The position numbers and the translations under genes are program-made. Shown piece after piece: positions 33,525-40,979 of a stretch of DNA of 64,000 bases (its first letter is position 1; each line of letters opens with the position of its first letter). Under the pieces are notes generated by a model. The model saw only the letters and a program-made list of their open reading frames with translations, made no database searches and was not told the DNA's origin. Source of the stretch: CAYPKG01 sp964411275 (GTDB lineage Bacteria > Bacillota > Clostridia > Christensenellales > CAG-138); the NCBI GenBank assembly GCA_964411275.1, contig CAYPKG010000005.1:1-64000 (forward strand). Reading direction: 5' to 3'.

Positions 33525-34367
33525 TTATACTGCGACGACTAGCCCCAAAGCATCCATTTTCCGGCGGTGTTCAGTGCCGGAGGATATAATATAGATGCGC
33601 GTCGTATTAATGCTGCTATGCCCCAGTATATCAGCAAGCTTTGCTATATCCTTTTCCTTAGCGTAAAAGCAGCGTGCAAAAAGATGGCGCAAGCTGTGTG
33701 GAAACACCTTGCCGCTATCTACTTTGGCGCTCTTGCACAGGGCCTTCATCATGCGCCATATGTTGCTGCGGTCAATCGGGTTTCCATTTCTGCTTATAAA
33801 TATCGGGCACGACAATATTTTGTTGCGGCGCATGTACTCCTTGAGAGCCTTTCTTAGCTTTCCCGAAATTAATATTGAACGCGATTTTCCTTTTAATTGT
33901 ATCATTGCCTCGCCTGCATGCACCGCTTCTGCTGTTATGTAGGTCAGCTCTGATACCCTTATTCCTGTGCTGCAAATTGTTTGAATAAGCAGTGAAAGCC
34001 TTTGATTTTTCTTCTGTTCCGCCGTCTCGATTAACCGCAGATACTCAGCCTTTGTAAGCTCCTTTTCCTTGGTTGAGTAGGTTTTTCTTTGAATTCTAAG
34101 CTGCTTTACACGCAGATTTGCCTTTCCAATAAAAGAAAAAAAGCCGTTCAAAGCCGCAATTTTAGTATTGACGCTAGAGGGCCGCAGTGTGGCTTGCAGC
34201 CGCTCCTTATACTTGATCACCACTTCCTTTGTAAGCTGCGTGTCTCCCAAATACAGCAGAAATTTTTTAATATCCCTTTCATACTGCTGCCGGGTTGAAA
34301 CGCTCCTTTCCTCCTGCTCCAAATACGCCATGTATTCTTCCATTTGGTTTAAATAATTTTCTTTCAT
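33525..34367 (-). CDS. Tyrosine recombinase (Xer/phage-integrase family), probable invertase of the adjacent switch
   Basis: 280 residues. The N-terminal SAM-like core-binding domain spans about 1-90 and the catalytic domain about 105-280. The full catalytic set is visible: Arg137 (STGIRVSEL), Lys159/161 (LKGKSR), His224 and Arg227 (PHSLRH), His250 (LGHSS) and Tyr259 (TTRIY). It should therefore be active. It is slightly shorter than XerC/D, its stop codon is 10 bp from IRR, and there are no phage or plasmid genes nearby, so a dedicated local inversion role fits better than chromosome dimer resolution. AGAGGT precedes the ATG. It is oriented leftward, the same way as the pilus genes. Confidence 0.9.
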   Translation of the reverse strand: MKENYLNQMEEYMAYLEQEERSVSTRQQYERDIKKFLLYLGDTQLTKEVVIKYKERLQATLRPSSVNTKIAALNGFFSFIGKANLRVKQLRIQRKTYSTKEKELTKAEYLRLIETAEQKKNQRLSLLIQTICSTGIRVSELTYITAEAVHAGEAMIQLKGKSRSILISGKLRKALKEYMRRNKILSCPIFISRNGNPIDRSNIWRMMKALCKSAKVDSGKVFPHSLRHLFARCFYAKEKDIAKLADILGHSSINTTRIYIISSGTEHRRKMDALGLVVAV

Positions 34368-34495
34368 CTTCGACCTCTCTAATGCTCCCTTGCCGGAACA
34401 TTTCTATGCTTACACTTTAGCCCCTCCTCATGACAGCTTGTGTATAACATAGCTAACAAATTTGATTAAGAATACCATAAATCCCCATTGTATTC

Positions 34496-34530
34496 ATTGG
34501 CAAGTATTACCAATGGAAACTATTACCAAT
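34496..34530. repeat. Short repeats in the region upstream of the recombinase gene
   Basis: TATTACCAAT occurs twice (34505-34514, 34521-34530), and ATTGG (34496-34500) is inverted relative to CCAAT (34510-34514). Between them AATGGAAA matches the core of the inversion repeats. The 360-bp gap (34368-34727) holds no gene; apart from these repeats and the terminator at 34680-34717 I see only AT-rich sequence that should contain the recombinase promoter. Confidence 0.5.
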
Positions 34531-34679
34531 TATAGGCCTGATAAATTGTAGCCCTTTAAAGCAATCGCTATCAGGGAGCGTTCAGAGCTGAAAGCAGGTA
34601 TATTATAGGAAGCCATTTAGATAAATGAGCTGCTTAGACCCAAAGTTTTTAGTTGACGTGGCGGTTGGCAGTGTGCTCA

Positions 34680-34717
34680 CAAGAAAAGACCACCCACAAA
34701 GGATGGCCTTTTCTTTT
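34680..34717 (-). terminator. Terminator of the DUF202 gene
   Basis: A 15-bp stem with G-U pairs (arms about 34681-34695 and 34701-34715) with T-rich ends on both strands, directly after the leftward gene. Confidence 0.75.
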
Positions 34718-34727
34718 GTCATTCTTG

Positions 34728-35060
34728 TTAAGCTTCGCGGGGGGTATGGTTAGGGCATGGTGTCGGGGAAATCGGCGATTGGGGCTTTATTCGCGCAAGG
34801 CATCGTTGGACTTTCGTGTATTGCCGTACGCCAAGCCATAGTACCGGGCATCCCATAAGAATAAGCGCCCCTCCCAGAACCACATAAACGCCTTGGTCGC
34901 CGAAATGGATCATGCCGACCCCAGCGGACAGCATCCCGATAAAGGTGCGGACATAGGCCAGCAATGTCCTCCGGTTGGCCAGAATTGTGCGATCCAGCGC
35001 CAGGTGGTCCCGTAATATCATTTTCTCGAATGCCCGTTCATACTGTGTCGTATTAAGCAT
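34728..35060 (-). CDS. DUF202-family membrane protein
   Basis: 110 residues. The family signature L-A-L-D-R-T-I-L-A-N-R-R-T-L-L-A-Y-V-R-T is followed by two membrane spans (about 37-60 and 62-83). DUF202 proteins (YidH-like, also found in vacuolar transporter chaperones) have no assigned bacterial function. A Pro-rich tail ends the protein. It lies 70 bp downstream of the permease gene on the same strand and may share its transcript. Confidence 0.82.
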   Translation of the reverse strand: MLNTTQYERAFEKMILRDHLALDRTILANRRTLLAYVRTFIGMLSAGVGMIHFGDQGVYVVLGGALILMGCPVLWLGVRQYTKVQRCLARIKPQSPISPTPCPNHTPREA

Positions 35061-35128
35061 ATGCGTTCCCCCGTTTCAAATTGTCACTGATTGCCCACGC
35101 CTATTAAAAACTGCCCTCGCGAAACGCC

Positions 35129-36514
35129 TTAAATATACAGGAATATGAGCCCTACGACCCCAAGGTAGAAGCTGTGGAACGAGGCATAGAACATGGATTT
35201 GAGCGGATCCACAGGCTTCTTGATAATGGAACCCACAAGACCTGCCACGACAAAGGTATTAAGAGACGCTGGGGGCAGGCCCTGGCCCGCCGCGGCCAGA
35301 TGCGCGCTGGCCACCGCTGCGTTTACCTTTGTAACGCCCGCGCTGAACCACGCTGGCGCCAGAAGCGGAGTGAGCAAACTCTGGGCCGTGCTCTGAGCGC
35401 CAAGGAGCATGCCGGCAAGAACGATGGCGAAGCCGCCGCCCAGTTTCAGTACATGTCCGTTTAAGCCGCTGGCCCATTGCGTAATCAGTTGGGTTTGTCC
35501 AGAGGCGGCAAACGCGCCCAGGAAAAGACCCGCCATGACCTGAATAAGCAATGTAGTGCGGGTACTCTTTAGACTGCTGACTCCTTCTTTACACAGCGCC
35601 TTACCGTCCTTCAGGTTCATAAGCAAGGATACCACGCACGCGAATATGATGGAGAGCACGATATTGTTTGTAAAATGGCCCAGCACAGGAATGGCCTTCA
35701 ACGCAGTATACACATTTCCTTCTCCGATGGGGATGGCCCGGAGCAGGTTGCCGGGAAGGTCGTATTTAATTTGGGGAATGCTGTTGAGCAGCACCATTGT
35801 CAATAAACAGAAAATGGGAACGAGCTTTTTCCAGTTGCGCACGAAGATGACGCGGGCCTTTTCAGTGGGGATCATTTCCGGTGGAATTGAATATTTTTTC
35901 CCGACATATACCTTGCAGAAAAACAGGCTGCAAAACACAAGGCCAATGCCTATCGTTATGTACCCGATGGAAAGGGGCTCCGCAATGTCAATGCCGATGA
36001 TGCCCGTGGAAATAATAAGCGCGTTGGAGATCGGCGGCATGATAGCGCCCATGGAACCCCCCGTCACCAATAGGGCGCAGATGAGCTCCGGGCTCATGCC
36101 CATATCGTCCAGGATGGGAACGACCAGCACGCCCACCACCACCGCCACGGCCGCCACCGTTTCCATCAAAGCGCCGCCAACGTACATGGCGATCAGCGCA
36201 GCAAGGACAAGGCCCTGCGCGCTTTTGCCCAGCAACGCCCTTAGGATATCCAGCACCGTGCTCATGGCGCCGGTTCTGATCTGCAAACCGGAAAACAGCG
36301 ACCCAAATATGACGATCAGCATCACCATTCCCAGCTTATCCAGCCCCTCCAGCCAACTAGTGAGCCACGTCAGTGGGGAGTAAACGCCGCCGAGGAGAAA
36401 CGCCAGAAGGGCGGAGCCCACAAACGCGACCGTAAGCTTGCCGCCAATAAGGGGGATCTTCTTCACAGTACCCACAAGGATCAGAAATACAACGGGAATA
36501 ATGACCGATAGCAT
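35129..36514 (-). CDS. Polytopic permease (GntP/TRAP-DctM-like ion transporter superfamily)
   Basis: 461 residues from the ATG at 36514, which has GGGAGG 8 nt upstream. About 11-12 hydrophobic segments. Two re-entrant-type motifs, G-A-L-M-E-T-V-A-A with G-G-S-M-G-A-I-M-P-P in the first half and G-A-F-A-A-S-G-Q-T-Q with L-L-G-A-Q-S-T-A-Q-S in the second, resemble the inverted-repeat organization of GntP, CitM and DctM carriers. The substrate is likely an organic anion. It lies 110 bp downstream of the DUF3604 metallohydrolase gene, so transport and cleavage of one compound is a reasonable idea. Confidence 0.75.
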   Translation of the reverse strand: MLSVIIPVVFLILVGTVKKIPLIGGKLTVAFVGSALLAFLLGGVYSPLTWLTSWLEGLDKLGMVMLIVIFGSLFSGLQIRTGAMSTVLDILRALLGKSAQGLVLAALIAMYVGGALMETVAAVAVVVGVLVVPILDDMGMSPELICALLVTGGSMGAIMPPISNALIISTGIIGIDIAEPLSIGYITIGIGLVFCSLFFCKVYVGKKYSIPPEMIPTEKARVIFVRNWKKLVPIFCLLTMVLLNSIPQIKYDLPGNLLRAIPIGEGNVYTALKAIPVLGHFTNNIVLSIIFACVVSLLMNLKDGKALCKEGVSSLKSTRTTLLIQVMAGLFLGAFAASGQTQLITQWASGLNGHVLKLGGGFAIVLAGMLLGAQSTAQSLLTPLLAPAWFSAGVTKVNAAVASAHLAAAGQGLPPASLNTFVVAGLVGSIIKKPVDPLKSMFYASFHSFYLGVVGLIFLYI

Positions 36515-36623
36515 AATAATTCCTCCCATTTCTTTTGTTTAAATTGCTGCTGTTTGGCGTGGGCGGCAGAACGTCCGCGTCCCGTCCTGCCGCCCTGCGT
36601 GCCCGGAATGCCGCCGCGTCCCG

Positions 36624-38828
36624 TTACTTTTGTATAGAGACGAATACCGGCGAGGAAAAGGCCATCTGCCCATTATCCTGCACCGCTTTGATCCAATACG
36701 CGCCCTCGGTAATGCCTGCATCCTCTTCCTCCCAGGAAATTGTGAGCTTATTCGGCACGGCGCTTTCGGGGTGTTGGCCGGCTAGGGACGCCTCCACCTT
36801 CAGGTTCACGCCGCCGGCGGGATATACCTCGGGAACGACCGTGAGACCCCTGAGCGGAATTGACAGGTTCTTCTGTTCGCAGTAGAATTGCAGCACCGCG
36901 TCGTCCGGGCAATCCAGTTCCAAAATCAACCCGTCGTAATCCCCGGAGGTAGAGGACTTGAAAGATACCTGCTGGTTGGAGCGATAGGTTATGCCCTGCT
37001 GGAATGTGTCGAAGGCCACCTCCTCCACATTGAGGATCCTGCCCTTGTCAAGGAACACATGCCCGTCCCACACGGTAAGCTTTTTGCGGCCGATGGAACG
37101 CACGCCAGACCAGAGTATCTTCACCCGTTTCGTAACTTCCGGAGTCGTGGGCAGATAATTGTAGTGCGTATGTACCAGTTGAGCGCCCCGATAGATCTCA
37201 ACATGGTCAATGGGGGTCTGCCCGATGACCGACACGTCCACCCGCGGCATGACGGCGCTTACGATCTCCTCGCCCATCATTGCCCCGTTTACCCGGACGT
37301 CCAGTATCATGCGGTTGAACGTGACCGCGTAGCAGCGCCGGGCGTTCAGCGCCTCCCAGATAGCCTCCTTTGTCAGCTCCTTTGCGAACACGGCGACCAA
37401 ACCGCTCTTGGTATCGAAGTTATTGGCCTCCTGGCCGGTATTCTGCAGGGGATAGGACAATCCGGGGCGGCAGGTATGATCGTCCCCGGAGGCTACGAAA
37501 CCCACTTTAAGCCCACGCTTCATGGCATCCATGGCAAACCACTCAAAGGTACCGTGATGCGAATGGATCTCGATATTGCGGATGAAATCCGGATCATAGT
37601 AATCCAAATTCGCCGGCCTGCCCCCGATATGCGGGATGATCATCACGTCCTTGCGATTGCGGTACGTATCGAAGACCTTGTTCAGGGGATATCTGTCGCA
37701 GCGCTGATCCTCGCTGAACAGCTCGTCTACCGTCCAGTGCGAGGAGGGATAAAAGCGCTCTGAATCCCCCAGGAACCATACGTTGTGGTCGCCGCCGCCC
37801 CGATAATTGCCCGACCATTCATACCCCAGATATACGAGAAATTCGTTTTCCTTGTTGTACTCCTTTGTTTTGGCCCGGACGATATCCCATTTATCCATAC
37901 CGAACTCAAAATCGTTGCCCTGCCAGCCGGTAAAGTCAAGCGCGCCTGGCCCTTTGGCAAAGCTATAATACTCATCGAGGGAACCCGTCCCTACCGTGAG
38001 GTCCGTCTGGCCGTGCATATCGCCCCAGAATATCTTGTATTCCCCGTCGCTCTCGCGGCACACGAGGGGGTTGGATATGCAACTGAGGCCAGCATCGGTG
38101 CATTCGGCATGGAAGCTGTATTCTCCCGGCTGATGGACCGTGTTGCCCGAGATCTTAAGGCAGCCGCCGTCCTCGGGGGTAAAAGCGGCTTTTTGTACAA
38201 GCTCCGCTCCGTCGGGCGCGGTCACGCGAATACGCCCGGCGAAGTCGTTGCAGGGATTCCCCCATTCGTCCAACACGCGAAGGGTATACTGGAAGGGCTT
38301 CCCAGGCTCCACGTTGGAGGGCACTACCATATTCAGCTCGTTTGGGGGACCGTTCTTAACCCGCACCTTGATCGCTTGGGGTAATTCCTGAAATTTGGTG
38401 ATGTTGAAGGGATCCACCAACACCTTGAACTCATGGGCCGTTTCCGCAAAGCTTTGGGCGCGGATCCCGGGACTGCCCATGGACGTATTGCCCATTACCA
38501 CATCGATCGTATCCCCTGGACCCAGGTTGCCATCGCGTACCCGGAGCAGGATGCAGTTGTGGAAGGGCCGCTGGTGTGCGGAACGGGAGAACTCGATCAC
38601 TGCCTTGGCGCTGGTGGTAATGGTGGTATAGCCGAAATCCCTGGGGTTTTGGAACTGTGGCTGTTCCCAATCGCTTACGGTACGCCAGGCAATGCGTATG
38701 CCTCCGTTTTCATCGATGCCATATTCGCCTGCCGTGTAGCGTATGGCCACGGTGGTGGGAAGGGACGCCGTTACTTCCTTTGCGGACATCAACTCCACTT
38801 TGCCAAGAAACTCGCTGCTTTTTTGCAT
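36624..38828 (-). CDS. DUF3604 (PHP-like) metallohydrolase
   Basis: 734 residues, no signal peptide. Residues about 1-265 are beta-rich (Ig-like). The central domain starts W-G-D-M-H-G-Q-T-D (about 276) and holds further metal-ligand candidates: L-G-Y-E-W-S-G (about 340), I-I-P-H-I-G-G (about 402), E-I-H-S-H-H-G (about 420) and A-S-G-D-D-H (about 448). This set fits DUF3604, related to PHP phosphoesterases. A beta-rich C-terminal part follows. The substrate is unknown. AGGAGG precedes the ATG. It is divergent from the regulator at 38974 and upstream of the permease, with which it probably forms an operon. Confidence 0.85.
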   Translation of the reverse strand: MQKSSEFLGKVELMSAKEVTASLPTTVAIRYTAGEYGIDENGGIRIAWRTVSDWEQPQFQNPRDFGYTTITTSAKAVIEFSRSAHQRPFHNCILLRVRDGNLGPGDTIDVVMGNTSMGSPGIRAQSFAETAHEFKVLVDPFNITKFQELPQAIKVRVKNGPPNELNMVVPSNVEPGKPFQYTLRVLDEWGNPCNDFAGRIRVTAPDGAELVQKAAFTPEDGGCLKISGNTVHQPGEYSFHAECTDAGLSCISNPLVCRESDGEYKIFWGDMHGQTDLTVGTGSLDEYYSFAKGPGALDFTGWQGNDFEFGMDKWDIVRAKTKEYNKENEFLVYLGYEWSGNYRGGGDHNVWFLGDSERFYPSSHWTVDELFSEDQRCDRYPLNKVFDTYRNRKDVMIIPHIGGRPANLDYYDPDFIRNIEIHSHHGTFEWFAMDAMKRGLKVGFVASGDDHTCRPGLSYPLQNTGQEANNFDTKSGLVAVFAKELTKEAIWEALNARRCYAVTFNRMILDVRVNGAMMGEEIVSAVMPRVDVSVIGQTPIDHVEIYRGAQLVHTHYNYLPTTPEVTKRVKILWSGVRSIGRKKLTVWDGHVFLDKGRILNVEEVAFDTFQQGITYRSNQQVSFKSSTSGDYDGLILELDCPDDAVLQFYCEQKNLSIPLRGLTVVPEVYPAGGVNLKVEASLAGQHPESAVPNKLTISWEEEDAGITEGAYWIKAVQDNGQMAFSSPVFVSIQK

Positions 38829-38910
38829 GATTATCCTCCTGCTTTTCTCATTGATCAGACCTTGTGAATTGTGTAAAACCGAAACAGATCAATACATTTG
38901 CATCATTATA

Positions 38911-38919
38911 TGGTATAAT
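38911..38919 (+). promoter_or_regulatory. Extended -10 promoter of the divergent regulator gene
   Basis: TGGTATAAT gives a TG-n-TATAAT extended -10 (38911-38919), 55 nt before the GTG start; no -35 consensus is visible. Confidence 0.55.
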
Positions 38920-38973
38920 AATCGCGCCGAATACGGTCTTTAATTCGTCCGTAATTGACAGGGAGGAATGGCT

Positions 38974-40326
38974 GTGCGCTTATTTATACTGGGGCATGCC
39001 TATACGTCCGAGCCCATACATCGCTTTATACTGAAAAACCATCCCGACATCGTATGCGAGATCGATTCCTTTCAGGTTTCCCGGCTGGATAAGATGCAAG
39101 CGTTGCTTCAGCAGGCGGACAAGGAGTTCGACGGAGTCCTGTTCTCGGGAAGGACGTCCTACGATATCATGCTTTCGCGAATGACACCGCATATCCCCTG
39201 GGTTGTGGTCCTGCGCCGGGAGAGGCAGCTTCTTAGCGCGCTGCTTGAGGCCTCCGCCACGAGACGTTACGACATCCAAAAGGTGAGCGTGGACGCCTTT
39301 TCTCTCGCGCCTTTCGAGCCCGATATCATGGAACGCGTGTACAAGCGCATCGGCATGAAGATACACAATGTACATATATACTACGTAGACCATCGCCCCG
39401 CCGACAAAGACCCATTTGTGACGTTACTCGAAGAGCACAGCAGGCTGTACGAAGCGGGGACCGTGAATTTTTGCCTCACCAGCGTTTCCCCGGTGTATGA
39501 GGAATTGCAGCGAAGGGGCATCCCGGCGCTACGAATACGTTTTGATGAAATCGATATCGAAACAGCGATCACGGAATTCCGGTTGAAGCATTTACAGCTT
39601 ACGCTGGATCAGACGGAAATCGGCATAGCGATGATAGAGCTTTATGAGCCCGGTGAAGAGTTTGGCGGGACATACCGGCAGCGTGCTGCGCTGCGCGGGA
39701 AGTTGGAGCTGACGGATGAGCTGCTCGCCCTGAGCAATCGACTTCAGGGTGCCTTCATCGAGCTGGGCGGAGATAAGTTCTGTTTGCTTATTCAGCATCC
39801 GGCCCACCCCAAGCGGGACAAGGACGAACTGCTTTACGACCGGCTGCCGCAGTTGCTGCGGTACGCCTCCCAAAGAAACGTGGGCATCAATATCGGTTTG
39901 AGCTACCATTCCAATCTCAACATCTGCCGCCAGCATGCCCTGAAGGCGCTGGGAGCCGCCCGGTACGCCGAGGGCAGCGCCGCGTTCTTTTGCGATTATG
40001 ACGGAAATTGCCACGGCCCTCTGCGGTCGGCAACCGTATCCTGGGAAAGCCAGCGGACGAATTCCTACCAGGACGGGTTGGCGTCTCAGATCGCCCAAAG
40101 AACCGGGCTTCCGACCAACACCATAGAGCGGTTGCTGCAAATTAAATACATCAAAAAGAACGGCGAGTTTACCTCTCACGATTGCGCTAAGCTGTTGGGC
40201 ATCTCCCATCGAAACGCGAACCGTATCCTGCTGGTGCTGGAGGACAAGCGCGTGATAGAAATTGTGGGCAAGCGGACGTACCCTGGCGGCGGAAGGCCGC
40301 TTAGGGTCTTTCGGATCAAAGATTAG
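38974..40326 (+). CDS. Multidomain transcriptional regulator (receptor-like, degenerate GGDEF-like and winged-helix domains)
   Basis: 450 residues from the GTG at 38974, which is 6 nt after GGGAGGA; the ATG at 38968 abuts the site and is unlikely. The N-terminal half (about 1-190) reads like a Rossmann-type sensor related to PrpR-N domains (FDGVLFSGRTSYDIM). A middle region (about 205-350) has GGDEF-like spacing (GIAMIELYEPGEEF) without the catalytic motif. The C-terminal ~80 residues are a winged helix (FTSHDCAKLLGISHRNANRIL, wing GKRTYPGGGRP). It most likely senses a small molecule and controls the divergent DUF3604-permease operon. Confidence 0.7.
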   Translation: MRLFILGHAYTSEPIHRFILKNHPDIVCEIDSFQVSRLDKMQALLQQADKEFDGVLFSGRTSYDIMLSRMTPHIPWVVVLRRERQLLSALLEASATRRYDIQKVSVDAFSLAPFEPDIMERVYKRIGMKIHNVHIYYVDHRPADKDPFVTLLEEHSRLYEAGTVNFCLTSVSPVYEELQRRGIPALRIRFDEIDIETAITEFRLKHLQLTLDQTEIGIAMIELYEPGEEFGGTYRQRAALRGKLELTDELLALSNRLQGAFIELGGDKFCLLIQHPAHPKRDKDELLYDRLPQLLRYASQRNVGINIGLSYHSNLNICRQHALKALGAARYAEGSAAFFCDYDGNCHGPLRSATVSWESQRTNSYQDGLASQIAQRTGLPTNTIERLLQIKYIKKNGEFTSHDCAKLLGISHRNANRILLVLEDKRVIEIVGKRTYPGGGRPLRVFRIKD

Positions 40327-40331
40327 AGCTC

Positions 40332-40357
40332 GTGGTAGATTTCCATGAATCTACCAC
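40332..40357 (+). terminator. Stem-loop after the regulator gene
   Basis: Perfect 10-bp arms GTGGTAGATT (40332-40341) and AATCTACCAC (40348-40357), 6 bp after the stop codon. There is no T-run, so it may protect the mRNA end instead of terminating. Confidence 0.5.
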
Positions 40358-40571
40358 CAACCGCCCTATTGCGGCAATTCCGTTTCGCCTTGTCATTGTA
40401 ATATAAACCCTATGGGGCGGCGGAGCAGGACGTCGAAATATATCTGGATTTTTTTCTACTTCTAAATTGTTTGACAAAGTTGGATCGATGATGGGAGTCC
40501 TTCGTCTCACATCGGCATACTTGCTTGGGCATCGCCCTGCGCAATTCGCCTGTTCGCCGAAGCCGGCCGCT

Positions 40572-40645
40572 AAAACCGCTCCATACCCCCAGGGCACAAC
40601 TTATGTCGCCTGACGGCGACATATTAAGGACGCTGGAGCGGTTTT
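40572..40645. repeat. Nested inverted repeats in the gap before tRNA-Thr
   Basis: Outer 12-bp arms AAAACCGCTCCA (40572-40583) / TGGAGCGGTTTT (40634-40645) enclose an inner perfect 9-bp hairpin (40602-40610 / 40615-40623). The ~400-bp gap 40327-40729 otherwise contains only an 11-bp echo of the tRNA-Thr 3' end (TGATGGGAGTC near 40488) and no credible gene. Confidence 0.7.
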
Positions 40646-40690
40646 GCCTCACATACGTTCGGACGCGGCTCCGACTCCCACCATTAGGCC

Positions 40691-40729
40691 AAAGCAAAAA
40701 AGCCACCCTTTGGGGTGGTTTTTTTGCTT
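40691..40729 (-). terminator. Terminator of tRNA-Thr
   Basis: Long stem AAAGCAAAAAAGCCACC (from 40691) against GGTGGTTTTTTTGCTTT, immediately after the tRNA on the minus strand. Confidence 0.85.
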
Positions 40730-40806
40730 TGGAGCTGGTGATGGGAGTCGGACCCATGAACCTCGTCATTACCAATGACGCGCTCTACCAACTGAGCTAC
40801 ACCAGC
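40730..40806 (-). tRNA. tRNA-Thr (anticodon GGT), CCA end encoded
   Basis: Cloverleaf on the minus strand: acceptor GCTGGTG/CACCAGC, D arm GCTC/GAGC, anticodon stem CGTCA/TGACG with loop TTGGTAA (anticodon GGT), T arm ATGGG-TCCGACT-CCCAT, and CCA in the DNA. Confidence 0.95.
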
Positions 40807-40826
40807 ACGTCCAGCACAACACTCAC

Positions 40827-40855
40827 ATTATAGCGAATGAACAAAGGCTTGGCAA
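40827..40855 (-). promoter_or_regulatory. Promoter of tRNA-Thr
   Basis: Minus strand TTGCCA (plus 40850-40855), 17 bp, TATAAT (plus 40827-40832), about 20 bp before the tRNA. Confidence 0.8.
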
Positions 40856-40920
40856 GTACTTTTTTGAATTTATGGATAAGATGTCGATATCTCAGAGGGC
40901 GCTGCCCCTGGGCCCCGGAC

Positions 40921-40950
40921 TTGCTTTGTGAGAGCCAATAGGGGTATAAT
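40921..40950 (+). promoter_or_regulatory. Promoter of the ftsK-rimO-pgsA operon
   Basis: TTGCTT (40921-40926), 18 bp, TATAAT (40945-40950), 30 nt before the ftsK start. Confidence 0.7.
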
Positions 40951-40979
40951 AAATTGAATTATTATGCGAGGTGCAAATA

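Noticed and set aside
33525..34367. Reading the tyrosine recombinase as XerC/XerD or an integrated phage integrase
   Set aside because: There are no phage genes, no dif-like site and no genes typical of xer neighbourhoods; adjacency to matched inverted repeats favours a local invertase.
40488..40806. A prophage or island attachment site at tRNA-Thr
   Set aside because: Only an 11-bp match to the tRNA 3' end is present and no integrase or island genes lie between or beside the copies; the only integrase-type gene is 6 kb away next to its own inverted repeats.
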